Below, piece after piece: positions 57,844 through 64,000 of a stretch of 64,000 nucleotides of DNA. The notes below the pieces were generated by a model, which was not told the DNA's origin, did not search any database, and worked only from the letters and a program-made list of their open reading frames with translations. Source of the stretch: a virus. The translations under genes and the position numbers were made by a program. The stretch covers positions 62,001 through 126,000 of the IMG/VR virus record IMGVR_UViG_3300036851_000176, one strand, 5' to 3'. Each line of letters starts with the position of its first letter. Positions within the stretch are counted from its first letter, which is position 1.

Positions 57844-58268
57844 CAGCCCACCATCTCCTCTGCTTCTAGTTCCTCGCGGATCTCGTCGAGGTCGAGGCCG
57901 TATGCGTCGGCGATCTCTTGTGCCGATCGATCCAGGAGTTCTTCGATCCCGACAGCGATGTCCATGCCATCGATCGGCTCCTTGATCTCTGCACCGCTGA
58001 TGATGTCCTCGCCGTTGACCGCTACGACGAAGTACGACGTGCCGGGGTGGGCGAGGAAGTTGATGAGGCTCAGGCGAGTCTTGGTCTGATTCAGACCCTC
58101 GTCGAGAAAGCTCGCGGCGTCGTACGCCTCTTCGCGTTGCTTGATCAGCGAGATCGCTCGCTCCTGTTCGTAATCGACCATCTCGTAGAGGTGGTCCCGA
58201 TCTGCCGCCACGACGTTGAGTTGATCCTCCAAGTCGATGAGGAGACTCTTGCGTACGAATCCGAACAT
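57843..58268 (-). CDS. hypothetical protein, 141 aa
   Basis: MFGFVRKSLLIDLEDQLNVV; coiled-coil first half, acidic second half. Unknown. Confidence 0.6.
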   Translation of the reverse strand: MFGFVRKSLLIDLEDQLNVVAADRDHLYEMVDYEQERAISLIKQREEAYDAASFLDEGLNQTKTRLSLINFLAHPGTSYFVVAVNGEDIISGAEIKEPIDGMDIAVGIEELLDRSAQEIADAYGLDLDEIREELEAEEMVG

Positions 58269-58504
58269 CAGATTGCCTTTCTGTAGTGGAGCGTTCCGTG
58301 AACGTTGAGTCTGCCGAGAAGGTAAGGTCTGTACTTCAGGTTGCGCCCGATGTTGAGTTCATCCTCTCGCTTCAAGTTGTCGAACTGGATCTGAGACATC
58401 TCTCGATAGACCGCTCCGAGGATGCGGCCGATCTCTTCGTAACTGCCGTCCAGTTCCAGCGTGAAGCCAGAGATCGGCGTGTCTTTCAGAGGCTCTGATT
58501 CCAC
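58268..58504 (-). CDS. hypothetical protein, 78 aa
   Basis: GTG start; MESEPLKDTPISGFTLELDG. Small alpha/beta protein; unknown. Confidence 0.6.
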   Translation of the reverse strand: MESEPLKDTPISGFTLELDGSYEEIGRILGAVYREMSQIQFDNLKREDELNIGRNLKYRPYLLGRLNVHGTLHYRKAI

Positions 58505-58812
58505 TCCTCTTCCCTCTTCTCTAGTCGCTTGATCTCGGCCCAGATGATGCCGCGCTGCCTAGGCGTCTTGGCTTTGTCGTACTTCTTCATCAACTCAGTT
58601 CGACGATCGATCAGCTTCTTCTGCTCGTCGTGCATCAGGCCGACAGGGAACTTGCCACGGCACTTCGAGCAGACGATGTACATCTCCCACAACACTCCCG
58701 TAGGCTTCCGCCGCTCGACCTGAATGAGCGCCCCGGCTGCATTGCAGTTCGGGCAGTCATCCGTGCCGAGTTTCTCTACGGTTGGGTTCGCCACAGGTCT
58801 TGAGGAGACCAT
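58486..58812 (-). CDS. zinc-ribbon/helical protein, 108 aa
   Basis: MVSSRPVANPTVEKLGTDDC; CPNC and CSKC pairs form a zinc ribbon, followed by a basic helix (RTELMKKYDKAKTPRQRG). ATG 58812 is 7 nt after TAACCT with TTGACT 16 nt further: leaderless. Confidence 0.7.
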   Translation of the reverse strand: MVSSRPVANPTVEKLGTDDCPNCNAAGALIQVERRKPTGVLWEMYIVCSKCRGKFPVGLMHDEQKKLIDRRTELMKKYDKAKTPRQRGIIWAEIKRLEKREEEWNQSL

Positions 58813-58819
58813 CGAACGG

Positions 58820-58847
58820 AGGTTAGCAGAAAGGCCCGGAAAGTCAA
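58820..58847 (-). promoter_or_regulatory. promoter, leaderless class
   Basis: TTGACT (58842-58847), 16-nt spacer ending TTTCTGC, TAACCT (58820-58825), 7 nt before ATG 58812. Confidence 0.75.
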
Positions 58848-59041
58848 GAGGCGGGCGGCAAGATCGTCGTCCCGGGTTCGTACTCGTTGAGTCGAGGACG
58901 AAGGCAAGTTGCACACTGGCTTCGATAGCCAGGCTGGGGGCCATGTTCCGGGCAGCACCAGGGCTGAGGGGCTGGCTTCATCTTCTTCTTCTGGATCATG
59001 TTGCCTCCAAAGCCGCGCTTGCTCTCGCTGTACTCAGTCAT
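58844..59041 (-). CDS. small Cys protein, 65 aa
   Basis: MTEYSESKRGFGGNMIQKKK; CCPEHG and CATC clusters. ATG 59041 overlaps the upstream end. Its end overlaps the -35 of the next promoter. Confidence 0.55.
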   Translation of the reverse strand: MTEYSESKRGFGGNMIQKKKMKPAPQPWCCPEHGPQPGYRSQCATCLRPRLNEYEPGTTILPPAS

Positions 59042-59357
59042 CCCGCTCTCGAAGCATCCCTTGCAACTTGTCGGCCAGGTCTGCTGCACTCATGTTCGGC
59101 TGATTGAAAGGGAGGTAGTGCTGCTGAAGTTTCGATCGCAGTTGCTCGAACCAATCTCCATTCATCAGCGGGTAAAGTCTGGCTTCTCGAATCGCGTCGA
59201 GTGCCGCCTTCAGGTTCGCGATCTCGTACCCGTCGAGCCAAACGTGCGCTCCGTTCCCGTCAGCGAACGAGCACGGTCCAAGATGACCCTCCTCGCGACC
59301 GCATACCTGCGCGTGAACAGTCTCGGTGTAGCGCGTGCTCTGGCAGAGTCTTCTCAT
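59034..59357 (-). CDS. hypothetical protein, 107 aa
   Basis: ATG 59357 overlaps the upstream TAA. MRRLCQSTRYTETVHAQVCG, then GREEGHLGPCSFADGNG, a phage pattern seen in small uncharacterised proteins. Unknown. Confidence 0.6.
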   Translation of the reverse strand: MRRLCQSTRYTETVHAQVCGREEGHLGPCSFADGNGAHVWLDGYEIANLKAALDAIREARLYPLMNGDWFEQLRSKLQQHYLPFNQPNMSAADLADKLQGMLRERDD

Positions 59358-59575
59358 TACCCGCAGGCACAATCGCCGCAACCGCCAACACACGAGCCGG
59401 GAAGCGACTTCGTTCCGACGATCAGAGAGAAAACCTGATCAGCGATATTTTGCGCGGGCGTCAAGATAACATAGCCCTCTTCGTCCTCTTCGAGATCCTC
59501 GATCTTCGGATCAAAATCAGCGTGGAACTCTACGCCCGCATCGGAATCTTCGAAGGTGAAGGTGACTTTTGCCAT
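59357..59575 (-). CDS. hypothetical protein, 72 aa
   Basis: MAKVTFTFEDSDAGVEFHAD; ends CVGGCGDCACG, a Cys-rich tail. ATG 59575 lies 6 nt after TATACT. Confidence 0.65.
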   Translation of the reverse strand: MAKVTFTFEDSDAGVEFHADFDPKIEDLEEDEEGYVILTPAQNIADQVFSLIVGTKSLPGSCVGGCGDCACG

Positions 59576-59581
59576 GCGATC

Positions 59582-59587
59582 AGTATA
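59582..59587 (-). promoter_or_regulatory. leaderless -10 box
   Basis: TATACT (59582-59587), 6 nt before ATG 59575; a weak TTCTCG-type -35 at 17-nt spacing. Confidence 0.6.
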
Positions 59588-59592
59588 GACGA

Positions 59593-60015
59593 TTAGGAGG
59601 GGAGCGAGAAGGTCAGGGCGTATGGCTCGGGACCAACTTCGATCTTCCAGCCCGCACTCGCGTACGAATCCTTGATCTTTCCGATGTCGTCGTCTTCGAG
59701 CATGAACCGAAGAAGATCAACGATCACGCTCGCCTCTCCGTCGTCGATGATTGCTCGACCGATCAGAGCTTCGATGTGATCGTAAGCAGGCTTAATCCTT
59801 TGCTGCTCGCGCTTCATTTGTTGCATCGCACGCGCCATGCTGGCGGAGGTCACTTTTCCCTTCGACTGAGGAGGATCGATCTCGATGACATCAGGAGGCC
59901 CGCCCACATCTGCCGATCCCCGACCGGTGATGGGGGTGCTGAGCAAGCGCTCCTCTTCATCAAACAGTGCCTCGTTCGCTCCGATAACCGGGATCACATC
60001 ATCGTCTTCGTCCAT
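59593..60015 (-). CDS. hypothetical acidic protein, 140 aa
   Basis: MDEDDDVIPVIGANEALFDE; acidic N-terminus, helical middle (ASMARAMQQMKREQQRIKPA). ATG 60015 lies 6 nt after TAAGGT. Unknown. Confidence 0.65.
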   Translation of the reverse strand: MDEDDDVIPVIGANEALFDEEERLLSTPITGRGSADVGGPPDVIEIDPPQSKGKVTSASMARAMQQMKREQQRIKPAYDHIEALIGRAIIDDGEASVIVDLLRFMLEDDDIGKIKDSYASAGWKIEVGPEPYALTFSLPS

Positions 60016-60021
60016 GCGCTT

Positions 60022-60049
60022 ACCTTAGCAGAAAAGGGGCGAAAAGTAA
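60022..60049 (-). promoter_or_regulatory. promoter, leaderless class
   Basis: TTACTT (60044-60049), 16-nt spacer ending TTTCTGC, TAAGGT (60022-60027), 6 nt before ATG 60015. Confidence 0.65.
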
Positions 60050-60050
60050 T

Positions 60051-60099
60051 CGCCCCGGGGGCGTCAACAGCTCGAAAGCCGGACTGCAACCCCGGGGCG
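60051..60099 (-). terminator. terminator hairpin
   Basis: CGCCCCGGGG (60051-60060) and CCCCGGGGCG (60090-60099), 10-bp perfect arms; followed by ATTACTTTT on the minus strand. Ends the 60321 transcript before the next promoter. Confidence 0.65.
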
Positions 60100-60144
60100 C
60101 TGTCCCCTCGTCCGGAATACTACACGAAGGTTTACTTGTCTGCA

Positions 60145-60321
60145 CTATCCGCGACAGATGTGGGTGTACCGGCTCTTGCTGCTGTTGATTGTGATGATCC
60201 GGTAGCACTGTGCGCAACGGCCGGTTGTGCGCTCGATTCCGAGCCTCTTCATGTAGGCGGCGCGCGCCTTGTCCTTCGCGCTTCGACGCGCGGCGGCGCC
60301 GCCCTGACTGGACTGAGCCAT
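60145..60321 (-). CDS. small basic zinc protein, 58 aa
   Basis: MAQSSQGGAAARRSAKDKAR, with CAQC and HIC ligands. Strong ribosome site AGGAGGTGA. Preceded by a 13-aa leader peptide and hairpin. Confidence 0.65.
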   Translation of the reverse strand: MAQSSQGGAAARRSAKDKARAAYMKRLGIERTTGRCAQCYRIITINSSKSRYTHICRG

Positions 60322-60338
60322 GCGTGTTCACCTCCTTC

Positions 60339-60362
60339 CTAGCGACTTCTGGTCGTCGCTAG
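60339..60362 (-). promoter_or_regulatory. hairpin spanning the leader-peptide stop
   Basis: CTAGCGAC-N8-GTCGCTAG, 8 bp, with the TAG of the leader peptide in the distal arm. Lies just upstream of the AGGAGGTGA of the 60321 gene. Confidence 0.55.
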
Positions 60363-60380
60363 GCGCTCAACAACACGCAT
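60339..60380 (-). CDS. leader peptide, 13 aa
   Basis: MRVVERLATTRSR from ATG 60380, preceded by AAGGAGGTGA. Translation could control access to the next ribosome site. Four arginines, one near the end. Confidence 0.5.
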   Translation of the reverse strand: MRVVERLATTRSR

Positions 60381-60415
60381 ATGTGGCTCACCTCCTTAGA
60401 ACTCGCGGGCGTAAA

Positions 60416-60445
60416 GAGGGGCCACCCCGCTAAGAGCGGCCCCTC
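60416..60445 (-). terminator. GAGGGGCC hairpin in the leader
   Basis: GAGGGGCC/GGCCCCTC 8-bp stem followed by TTTACG on the minus strand; potential attenuator in the 60585-60380 leader. Confidence 0.5.
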
Positions 60446-60582
60446 GACACTGGCTGACGAACCTTCTCTGGTGCGCCTACGAGATTCCTCTGCCTCGGCT
60501 GCCCTCAGAAAGCGCGGCTCTGCATGACCCGGTGACCAAACCGGCCGTAGGACGAGTGTTCGTGGCCCTGTGCTGTTGTCAG
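60446..60582 (-). other. untranslated leader region, no gene seen
   Basis: No ORF. Contains CCGGT/ACCGG and other short stems; forms the upstream part of the minus-strand leader. Confidence 0.4.
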
Positions 60583-60610
60583 AGTATCATCTTGCGTTTC
60601 CCTTGTGCAA
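60583..60610 (-). promoter_or_regulatory. leftward promoter
   Basis: TTGCAC (60605-60610), 16-nt spacer, GATACT (60583-60588). It overlaps the rightward promoter below on the other strand. Confidence 0.5.
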
Positions 60611-60619
60611 GACTATGAT
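60592..60619 (+). promoter_or_regulatory. rightward leaderless promoter
   Basis: TTGCGT (60592-60597), 16-nt spacer, TATGAT (60614-60619), 6 nt before ATG 60626. Confidence 0.65.
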
Positions 60620-60625
60620 CAGAAC

Positions 60626-60862
60626 ATGCAACCAGACCTGAGCGATCCATATTTCCAGGCTGGCCTCATTTCAAGCGGCTATGCGCAACTCGCCGAACAG
60701 CTCAAGTGTCTGACGAAGCGCATGAAGGAAGATCTAGAGTGGACGGAGACCGAGGCGCGCTCTGTCCTCTACCTCGTCGGCGTCCCCAAGGATCTTGCCG
60801 ACGCTTCGCTCGTCATCACGTATCACCGCGAGGAACTCCTCGCAGAATGCAGCGGGCGCTAG
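60626..60862 (+). CDS. hypothetical protein, 78 aa
   Basis: MQPDLSDPYFQAGLISSGYA; helical. Alone on the plus strand in this region, with its own promoter. Ends 4 nt into the convergent gene. Unknown. Confidence 0.65.
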   Translation: MQPDLSDPYFQAGLISSGYAQLAEQLKCLTKRMKEDLEWTETEARSVLYLVGVPKDLADASLVITYHREELLAECSGR

Positions 60863-61098
60863 GGACCTAAGATCACGTAAGGCGTCTCTGGCGGTTCAGG
60901 GCCGTCGTATTTGTCCACCCAGTCAATGATCGCGAAACGGCGCCGCTGCCCCCAGCATCCCGGAAAAAGCGCCACAGAGTAGTCAAGCAGCGCTCCGTTC
61001 GCGATAATCGTTGCGTCGAGTTCGTCCTGAGCCTCGACAATCACCGAAGCCCGCTCTTGTGTGCGCCGCTGGTCGTTGTACGCGATCCAGAGACTCAT
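60859..61098 (-). CDS. hypothetical protein, 79 aa
   Basis: MSLWIAYNDQRRTQERASVI, then FAIIDWVDKYDGPEPPETPY. Alpha/beta; unknown. Confidence 0.6.
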   Translation of the reverse strand: MSLWIAYNDQRRTQERASVIVEAQDELDATIIANGALLDYSVALFPGCWGQRRRFAIIDWVDKYDGPEPPETPYVILGP

Positions 61099-61382
61099 GC
61101 CCAGGCGGGGATGCAGTTACAGTCCGCGCTGTTTTGAGTCTTGACCGCTCGACACTTCGGATTGTGAAGAGGCACAGCCGGTCCGCGCATAGGCTCTTCC
61201 AAGACTCGTTTCGCCATATCCCTGATGTCCTGAATCGGATCAGCGTCTGGCCGCGACCAGGAAAGAGTCTCGAACTTCAAGTCCTTGAAATCGATCGTCA
61301 TCGGGATCAGTTCGATCTCACCGCGCTCGATTTTCTCGCGAACCGCACGCTGCGCGTCTGTCTCAGGAGGTACGAGTGGCAC
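61095..61382 (-). CDS. hypothetical protein, 95 aa
   Basis: GTG start; MPLVPPETDAQRAVREKIER with Cys-rich end (CRAVKTQNSADCNC). Unknown. Confidence 0.55.
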   Translation of the reverse strand: MPLVPPETDAQRAVREKIERGEIELIPMTIDFKDLKFETLSWSRPDADPIQDIRDMAKRVLEEPMRGPAVPLHNPKCRAVKTQNSADCNCIPAWA

Positions 61383-61605
61383 CTGACCTCATATCCACAG
61401 CTTCGGGGAACCACCGCCAGGGAACGTCCGTGCGGTAGACCTGGAAGTCTTCTTCGTCTCGATCGATCTCCAAAAGGTCCCCGTTGGGCTCTTGCTCGTA
61501 GTAGATCTTTTCCGGCCAAAACACGACGATGTAGTCAATCCCGCCGAAGTTGAAGTCTCCGACGATGCGTGGCCGAACGTCTCGCTCAGGATCCAACATC
61601 GACAT
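61363..61605 (-). CDS. hypothetical protein, 80 aa
   Basis: MSMLDPERDVRPRIVGDFNF; small beta-rich domain. Overlaps the previous gene by 20 nt. Unknown. Confidence 0.6.
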   Translation of the reverse strand: MSMLDPERDVRPRIVGDFNFGGIDYIVVFWPEKIYYEQEPNGDLLEIDRDEEDFQVYRTDVPWRWFPEAVDMRSGATRTS

Positions 61606-61801
61606 CCTCTGCTGTGTACTGCGAGTCGTCCATAACTTCGAGCGTTACCGCGACCCTACAGCGCAGGCCATCGAGCAAGAATTCTACGCACCATGTCGGC
61701 CCGTACCATCCCTGATTCAAGAGGGTTGCTCCTTTAGGAATCAAGCAGTCGCGGGTCACCTTCGGCAACCTAATCTCTCGATACTGAACGAGGTTAGTCA
61801 T
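61586..61801 (-). CDS. hypothetical protein, 71 aa
   Basis: MTNLVQYREIRLPKVTRDCL; beta-rich. Unknown. Confidence 0.6.
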   Translation of the reverse strand: MTNLVQYREIRLPKVTRDCLIPKGATLLNQGWYGPTWCVEFLLDGLRCRVAVTLEVMDDSQYTAEDVDVGS

Positions 61802-61988
61802 TCTTCCCTCGACAGAGATGCATTGCCGCGCCGATCAAGTATATGACCGCGATGGCCTGATGTCTTCGATGCATGCGAGTGACGCTCGTGATCTTCGGCA
61901 GCATCCCTCGATAAGCCAGCGCTTCCCACGCACCAAGAGCGATCACTGTCGCTCCGTAGAACTCACGACGTGCGCGGTCCAGGCTCAT
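61794..61988 (-). CDS. small membrane-type protein, 64 aa
   Basis: MSLDRARREFYGATVIALGA; hydrophobic parts near IALGAWEALAYRG and QAIAVIYLIGAAM. ATG 61988 lies 6 nt after TGTAGAAT; TTG 61994 is the alternative. Confidence 0.55.
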   Translation of the reverse strand: MSLDRARREFYGATVIALGAWEALAYRGMLPKITSVTRMHRRHQAIAVIYLIGAAMHLCRGKND

Positions 61989-61994
61989 TCTCAA

Positions 61995-62000
61995 ATTCTA
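61995..62000 (-). promoter_or_regulatory. leaderless -10 box
   Basis: TAGAAT (61995-62000) with TG two bases upstream, 6 nt before ATG 61988; overlaps the end of the methyltransferase gene. No clear -35. Confidence 0.35.
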
Positions 62001-62606
62001 CACTTGGTCAAAGACGCCGTAGTAAGCCTTGCCGACGCAGCCGCCCTCGTTCATGTACTCGACGAATCCGCGAGACCCGAACCACTCGTTCAGTTCGTCG
62101 GCCGTGAGGGTGTGCGGGTGGCCGGTATGGGGCGGTGTCTCGATCCAGTCGAAGATGCGCACTCGCTTCGCCATGCGGCGGGCGTTGGCGATCACCTTCG
62201 CTGGGTTCTCGACGTGCTGCAAGACGTTGTAGATCCACGCCTCGTCCCAGAAATGCTTGGTCCGCTTGACCTTCGAGTTGAACTCCTCGGCGGGCAAGTG
62301 ATTGACCGCGATTCCGCAAGTCTCGTAGCGATGGTCAACCCATCCCGGGAAGCGGCAAGGATCGATGATCAGACCCTCTCGCAGGTTCTTGCACTTGAGG
62401 AGCAGCGAGGCCGGTCCACCGCCGATGTCCACGATGCGACGATCCATGGCGTCGAACACCGGCCAGTGGCCCTCTGGGTCCTGGTACGGATCGCCCAGGC
62501 CCATCTTGCGCGCGTAGACGAGTTGCTTGAGTTCCTCGTTGAGCGTCCACTGGCACTTACCCCACCAGTTGCGCTCCCAGTCCTGAACGCTCTCAGGCAT
62601 CGCCAT
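61998..62606 (-). CDS. SAM-dependent methyltransferase-like protein
   Basis: 202 aa. Motif I RIVDIGGGPASLLL, then LIIDPCRFPGW and YNVLQHVENPAKVI, a class I methyltransferase fold. No substrate motif; similar proteins next to glycosyltransferases modify sugars or small molecules. Confidence 0.75.
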   Translation of the reverse strand: MAMPESVQDWERNWWGKCQWTLNEELKQLVYARKMGLGDPYQDPEGHWPVFDAMDRRIVDIGGGPASLLLKCKNLREGLIIDPCRFPGWVDHRYETCGIAVNHLPAEEFNSKVKRTKHFWDEAWIYNVLQHVENPAKVIANARRMAKRVRIFDWIETPPHTGHPHTLTADELNEWFGSRGFVEYMNEGGCVGKAYYGVFDQV

Positions 62607-62916
62607 CGAAGACGTGCCACACTGTGCCGTTGTCGTGGACTGCTGTTCCGATGAACCGTCCGTGCCCGTAGCGCGGCGCGTCGAACTTCTCGCCAGTGTT
62701 GACGACGATCAGGCGTCGGCGTTCGTCGTGGATGCTTGAGATTCGGTCAGCTACGAGCATGACCCACAGAACCATCTCGTCTCCCTGAAAACCGACGCTG
62801 AGAATCTCGGAGCGCGGCGGGATCTCCACATAGGAACGCCCGCGCGAGTCGGGGCGCTCGATCGGGAACTTCCAGACGACGGCCGGTACCTCTTCGCTGT
62901 AGTGAATGTCGCTCAT
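62593..62916 (-). CDS. hypothetical protein, 107 aa
   Basis: MSDIHYSEEVPAVVWKFPIE; beta-rich, ends VHDNGTVWHVFDGDA. ATG 62916 overlaps the upstream end. Unknown. Confidence 0.6.
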   Translation of the reverse strand: MSDIHYSEEVPAVVWKFPIERPDSRGRSYVEIPPRSEILSVGFQGDEMVLWVMLVADRISSIHDERRRLIVVNTGEKFDAPRYGHGRFIGTAVHDNGTVWHVFDGDA

Positions 62917-63020
62917 CGTGTCAGGAGGTAGATGGTTCCGCCGAGCAGCGCTCCGCCCCAGAGGATCACGGCCCACCGGACGATTCGCTCGAAGAGTGCG
63001 ATCAGTTCGCCGGGAATCAT
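62913..63020 (-). CDS. small membrane protein, 35 aa
   Basis: MIPGELIALFERIVRWAVIL; one transmembrane helix. ATG overlaps the upstream TGA. Unknown. Confidence 0.5.
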   Translation of the reverse strand: MIPGELIALFERIVRWAVILWGGALLGGTIYLLTR

Positions 63021-63136
63021 CTGTGCGCTCGGTTGTCGGGGACAAGCCAAGCGTGGTAGTCGTTCTCTTCCTCGTGGTACGACGCGAGATCGTTGGTGAG
63101 TAGGCGACAGAGCCAGCGAGCGAGTCGTAGTCTCAC
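63017..63136 (-). CDS. small basic protein, 39 aa
   Basis: GTG 63136 overlaps the upstream stop. VRLRLARWLCRLLTNDLASY. Unknown. Confidence 0.45.
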   Translation of the reverse strand: MRLRLARWLCRLLTNDLASYHEEENDYHAWLVPDNRAHR

Positions 63137-63318
63137 CACCAGCCTCCATCTTCGTCGGTCTCCCGATCTTCGTCCGCCGTCACTTCGACGTGATGATCCC
63201 AGGCCCGATCGGCAGCATCTTCGTCCTCATGCCCGCCGCTGAACCACTTGCAGTAGTGACAACCGATCTCGATCGTGTCATCGTCCATGTAGTTCTCGTA
63301 GCGAGAGTGGTCGGTCAC
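63133..63318 (-). CDS. acidic protein with CxxC/HH, 61 aa
   Basis: VTDHSRYENYMDDDTIEIGC; CHYCKWFSGGH and DHHVEV give a possible C2H2 zinc site. GTG start overlapping the upstream TGA. Unknown. Confidence 0.5.
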   Translation of the reverse strand: MTDHSRYENYMDDDTIEIGCHYCKWFSGGHEDEDAADRAWDHHVEVTADEDRETDEDGGWW

Positions 63319-63446
63319 GGCTCGATGCTCTGATCTGCGCACAGAATCTCGTAGATCTGGCGCGTCCAGTCCTTCGAGACCTTCTTCGCCTGGCCCGCCA
63401 ACCTCCAGCGGAGACGCCAGAGCGCGAAGCGAGACATCTCTCTCAT
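63315..63446 (-). CDS. basic protein, 43 aa
   Basis: MREMSRFALWRLRWRLAGQA; very basic. Overlaps both neighbours by 4 nt. Unknown. Confidence 0.45.
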   Translation of the reverse strand: MREMSRFALWRLRWRLAGQAKKVSKDWTRQIYEILCADQSIEP

Positions 63447-63613
63447 GAGTTTCTCTTCCGCAGTTCGTCACGGATGTCCTTGAGCATGTCCTTGACTCCG
63501 TACAAAGACGGGCTGGCCGCGCTGGCTACGAACAGCAGGACGAAAATGATGAGCATCCCATGATGCAGATAGACCTCTCCGTCGTGGTACGAGAGGATGT
63601 GGACGGCGATCAC
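63443..63613 (-). CDS. small membrane protein, 56 aa
   Basis: GTG 63613; VIAVHILSYHDGEVYLHHGM, one helix (LIIFVLLFVASAASPSLYGV), charged tail. Unknown. Confidence 0.55.
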   Translation of the reverse strand: MIAVHILSYHDGEVYLHHGMLIIFVLLFVASAASPSLYGVKDMLKDIRDELRKRNS

Positions 63614-63777
63614 TCGGGCACCTGAATGTACACGCGGTGCCAGTTGGTGTGATAACCGCCGTCTAGGACAGCCTCGACCGACACGATCGTCTCGCCCTCG
63701 TTCAGTTCCACGTCGTAGTCCTTCGTGGTGTCGTCGGCCCCGTTCAGGGCCTCGAAGTATGCGATGCGGATCTTCAT
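63610..63777 (-). CDS. hypothetical protein, 55 aa
   Basis: MKIRIAYFEALNGADDTTKD; beta-rich acidic. ATG 63777 overlaps the RtcB-like stop (TGATG). Unknown. Confidence 0.55.
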   Translation of the reverse strand: MKIRIAYFEALNGADDTTKDYDVELNEGETIVSVEAVLDGGYHTNWHRVYIQVPE

Positions 63778-64000
63778 CAGTCTTTGTACGGATCGAAGGT
63801 GTCGGGCGACGCCATCACGACGCCGAGAGGTCGCAGCACTTCGAGCACTTCGATGTTCGAGTGCGCCTCGATCACGTCAGCCAGCGGCTTGTACACGCCC
63901 GGGCTTTCGTCCGCCCCCGCTCCGAGCACGCAGATTCCGCGACCCTTGAGGTCGTCGCGCGCGAAATCCCAGTCGATCGCGGCCGTGCTCTTGTCGCGCG
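63777..64000 (-). CDS. rtcB: RtcB-type RNA ligase, C-terminal end
   Basis: The visible C-terminus reads TAAIDWDFARDDLKGRGICV, then ESPGVYKPLADVIEAHSNIE and VLRPLGVVMA, the conserved end of RtcB. The family joins 2',3'-cyclic phosphate or 3'-P ends to 5'-OH ends, as left by anticodon nucleases. Catalytic His/Cys residues lie outside the window. Confidence 0.75.
   Translation of the reverse strand, partial: RDKSTAAIDWDFARDDLKGRGICVLGAGADESPGVYKPLADVIEAHSNIEVLEVLRPLGVVMASPDTFDPYKD

Overview
The window is part of a large, tailed double-stranded DNA phage genome. The evidence is a lambda/HK97-type capsid and siphovirus-type tail module, a phage-encoded replisome, very tight gene packing (ATGA, GTGA, TAATG and TGATG overlaps), dozens of tiny ORFs, and a long tRNA array with a tmRNA. 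No integrase, terminase or portal is visible. The host is not stated by the sequence. GTG/TTG starts, many probable leaderless mRNAs, a ThyX-type thymidylate synthase and a ReqiPepy6-like tail protein suggest an actinobacteriophage; this is inference.

Layout. 1-13061 (minus strand): DNA metabolism, with DnaE-type Pol III alpha (cut by the window edge), a ParB-like protein, an SSB-like protein, DnaG-like primase, DnaB-like helicase, ThyX with an adjacent LAGLIDADG endonuclease, DUF3310, methionine aminopeptidase, an HslV/proteasome-beta-like peptidase, a HAD phosphatase, a MerR-like HTH protein and an SF2 helicase. 13168-14543 (plus): a short operon of small proteins. 14533-36574 (minus; transcription order runs right to left): protease with a nested scaffold, decoration protein, major capsid, tail tube, connectors, tail-assembly chaperones with a -1 frameshift, tape measure, distal tail proteins, a collagen-like fibre, and LamG and other appendage proteins. 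36756-38641 (plus): a repeat protein, a metallophosphoesterase and a zinc-finger/HTH protein. 38643-44754 (minus): 28 tRNAs covering all 20 amino acids, a tmRNA, several tRNA remnants, hairpins and small ORFs, with at least five internal promoters. 44794-63136 (minus mostly): an ExbB/ExbD-like membrane module, LuxR-type HTH protein, glycosyltransferase, RNase HI, phosphatase, FtsH-type AAA protease, DUF5664 protein, T4 Rnl2-like RNA ligase, lipoproteins, a methyltransferase and many small unknown proteins. 63017-64000: small proteins and the C-terminus of an RtcB-type RNA ligase.

How the parts may work together. The phage carries most of a replisome, its own translation supplement (tRNAs), ribosome rescue (tmRNA), RNA repair (two RNA ligases of different chemistry) and protein turnover (FtsH, an HslV-like peptidase, and a MetAP that could expose the catalytic threonine). 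Many operon heads share a promoter in which the -10 box ends 6-10 nt before the start codon, implying leaderless transcripts; the recurring form is TTGACT-N16-TAAGGT-N6/7-ATG. Most unknown genes are under 120 codons. All coordinates were derived by hand from the given sequence; family assignments rest on motif recognition, with no database search.
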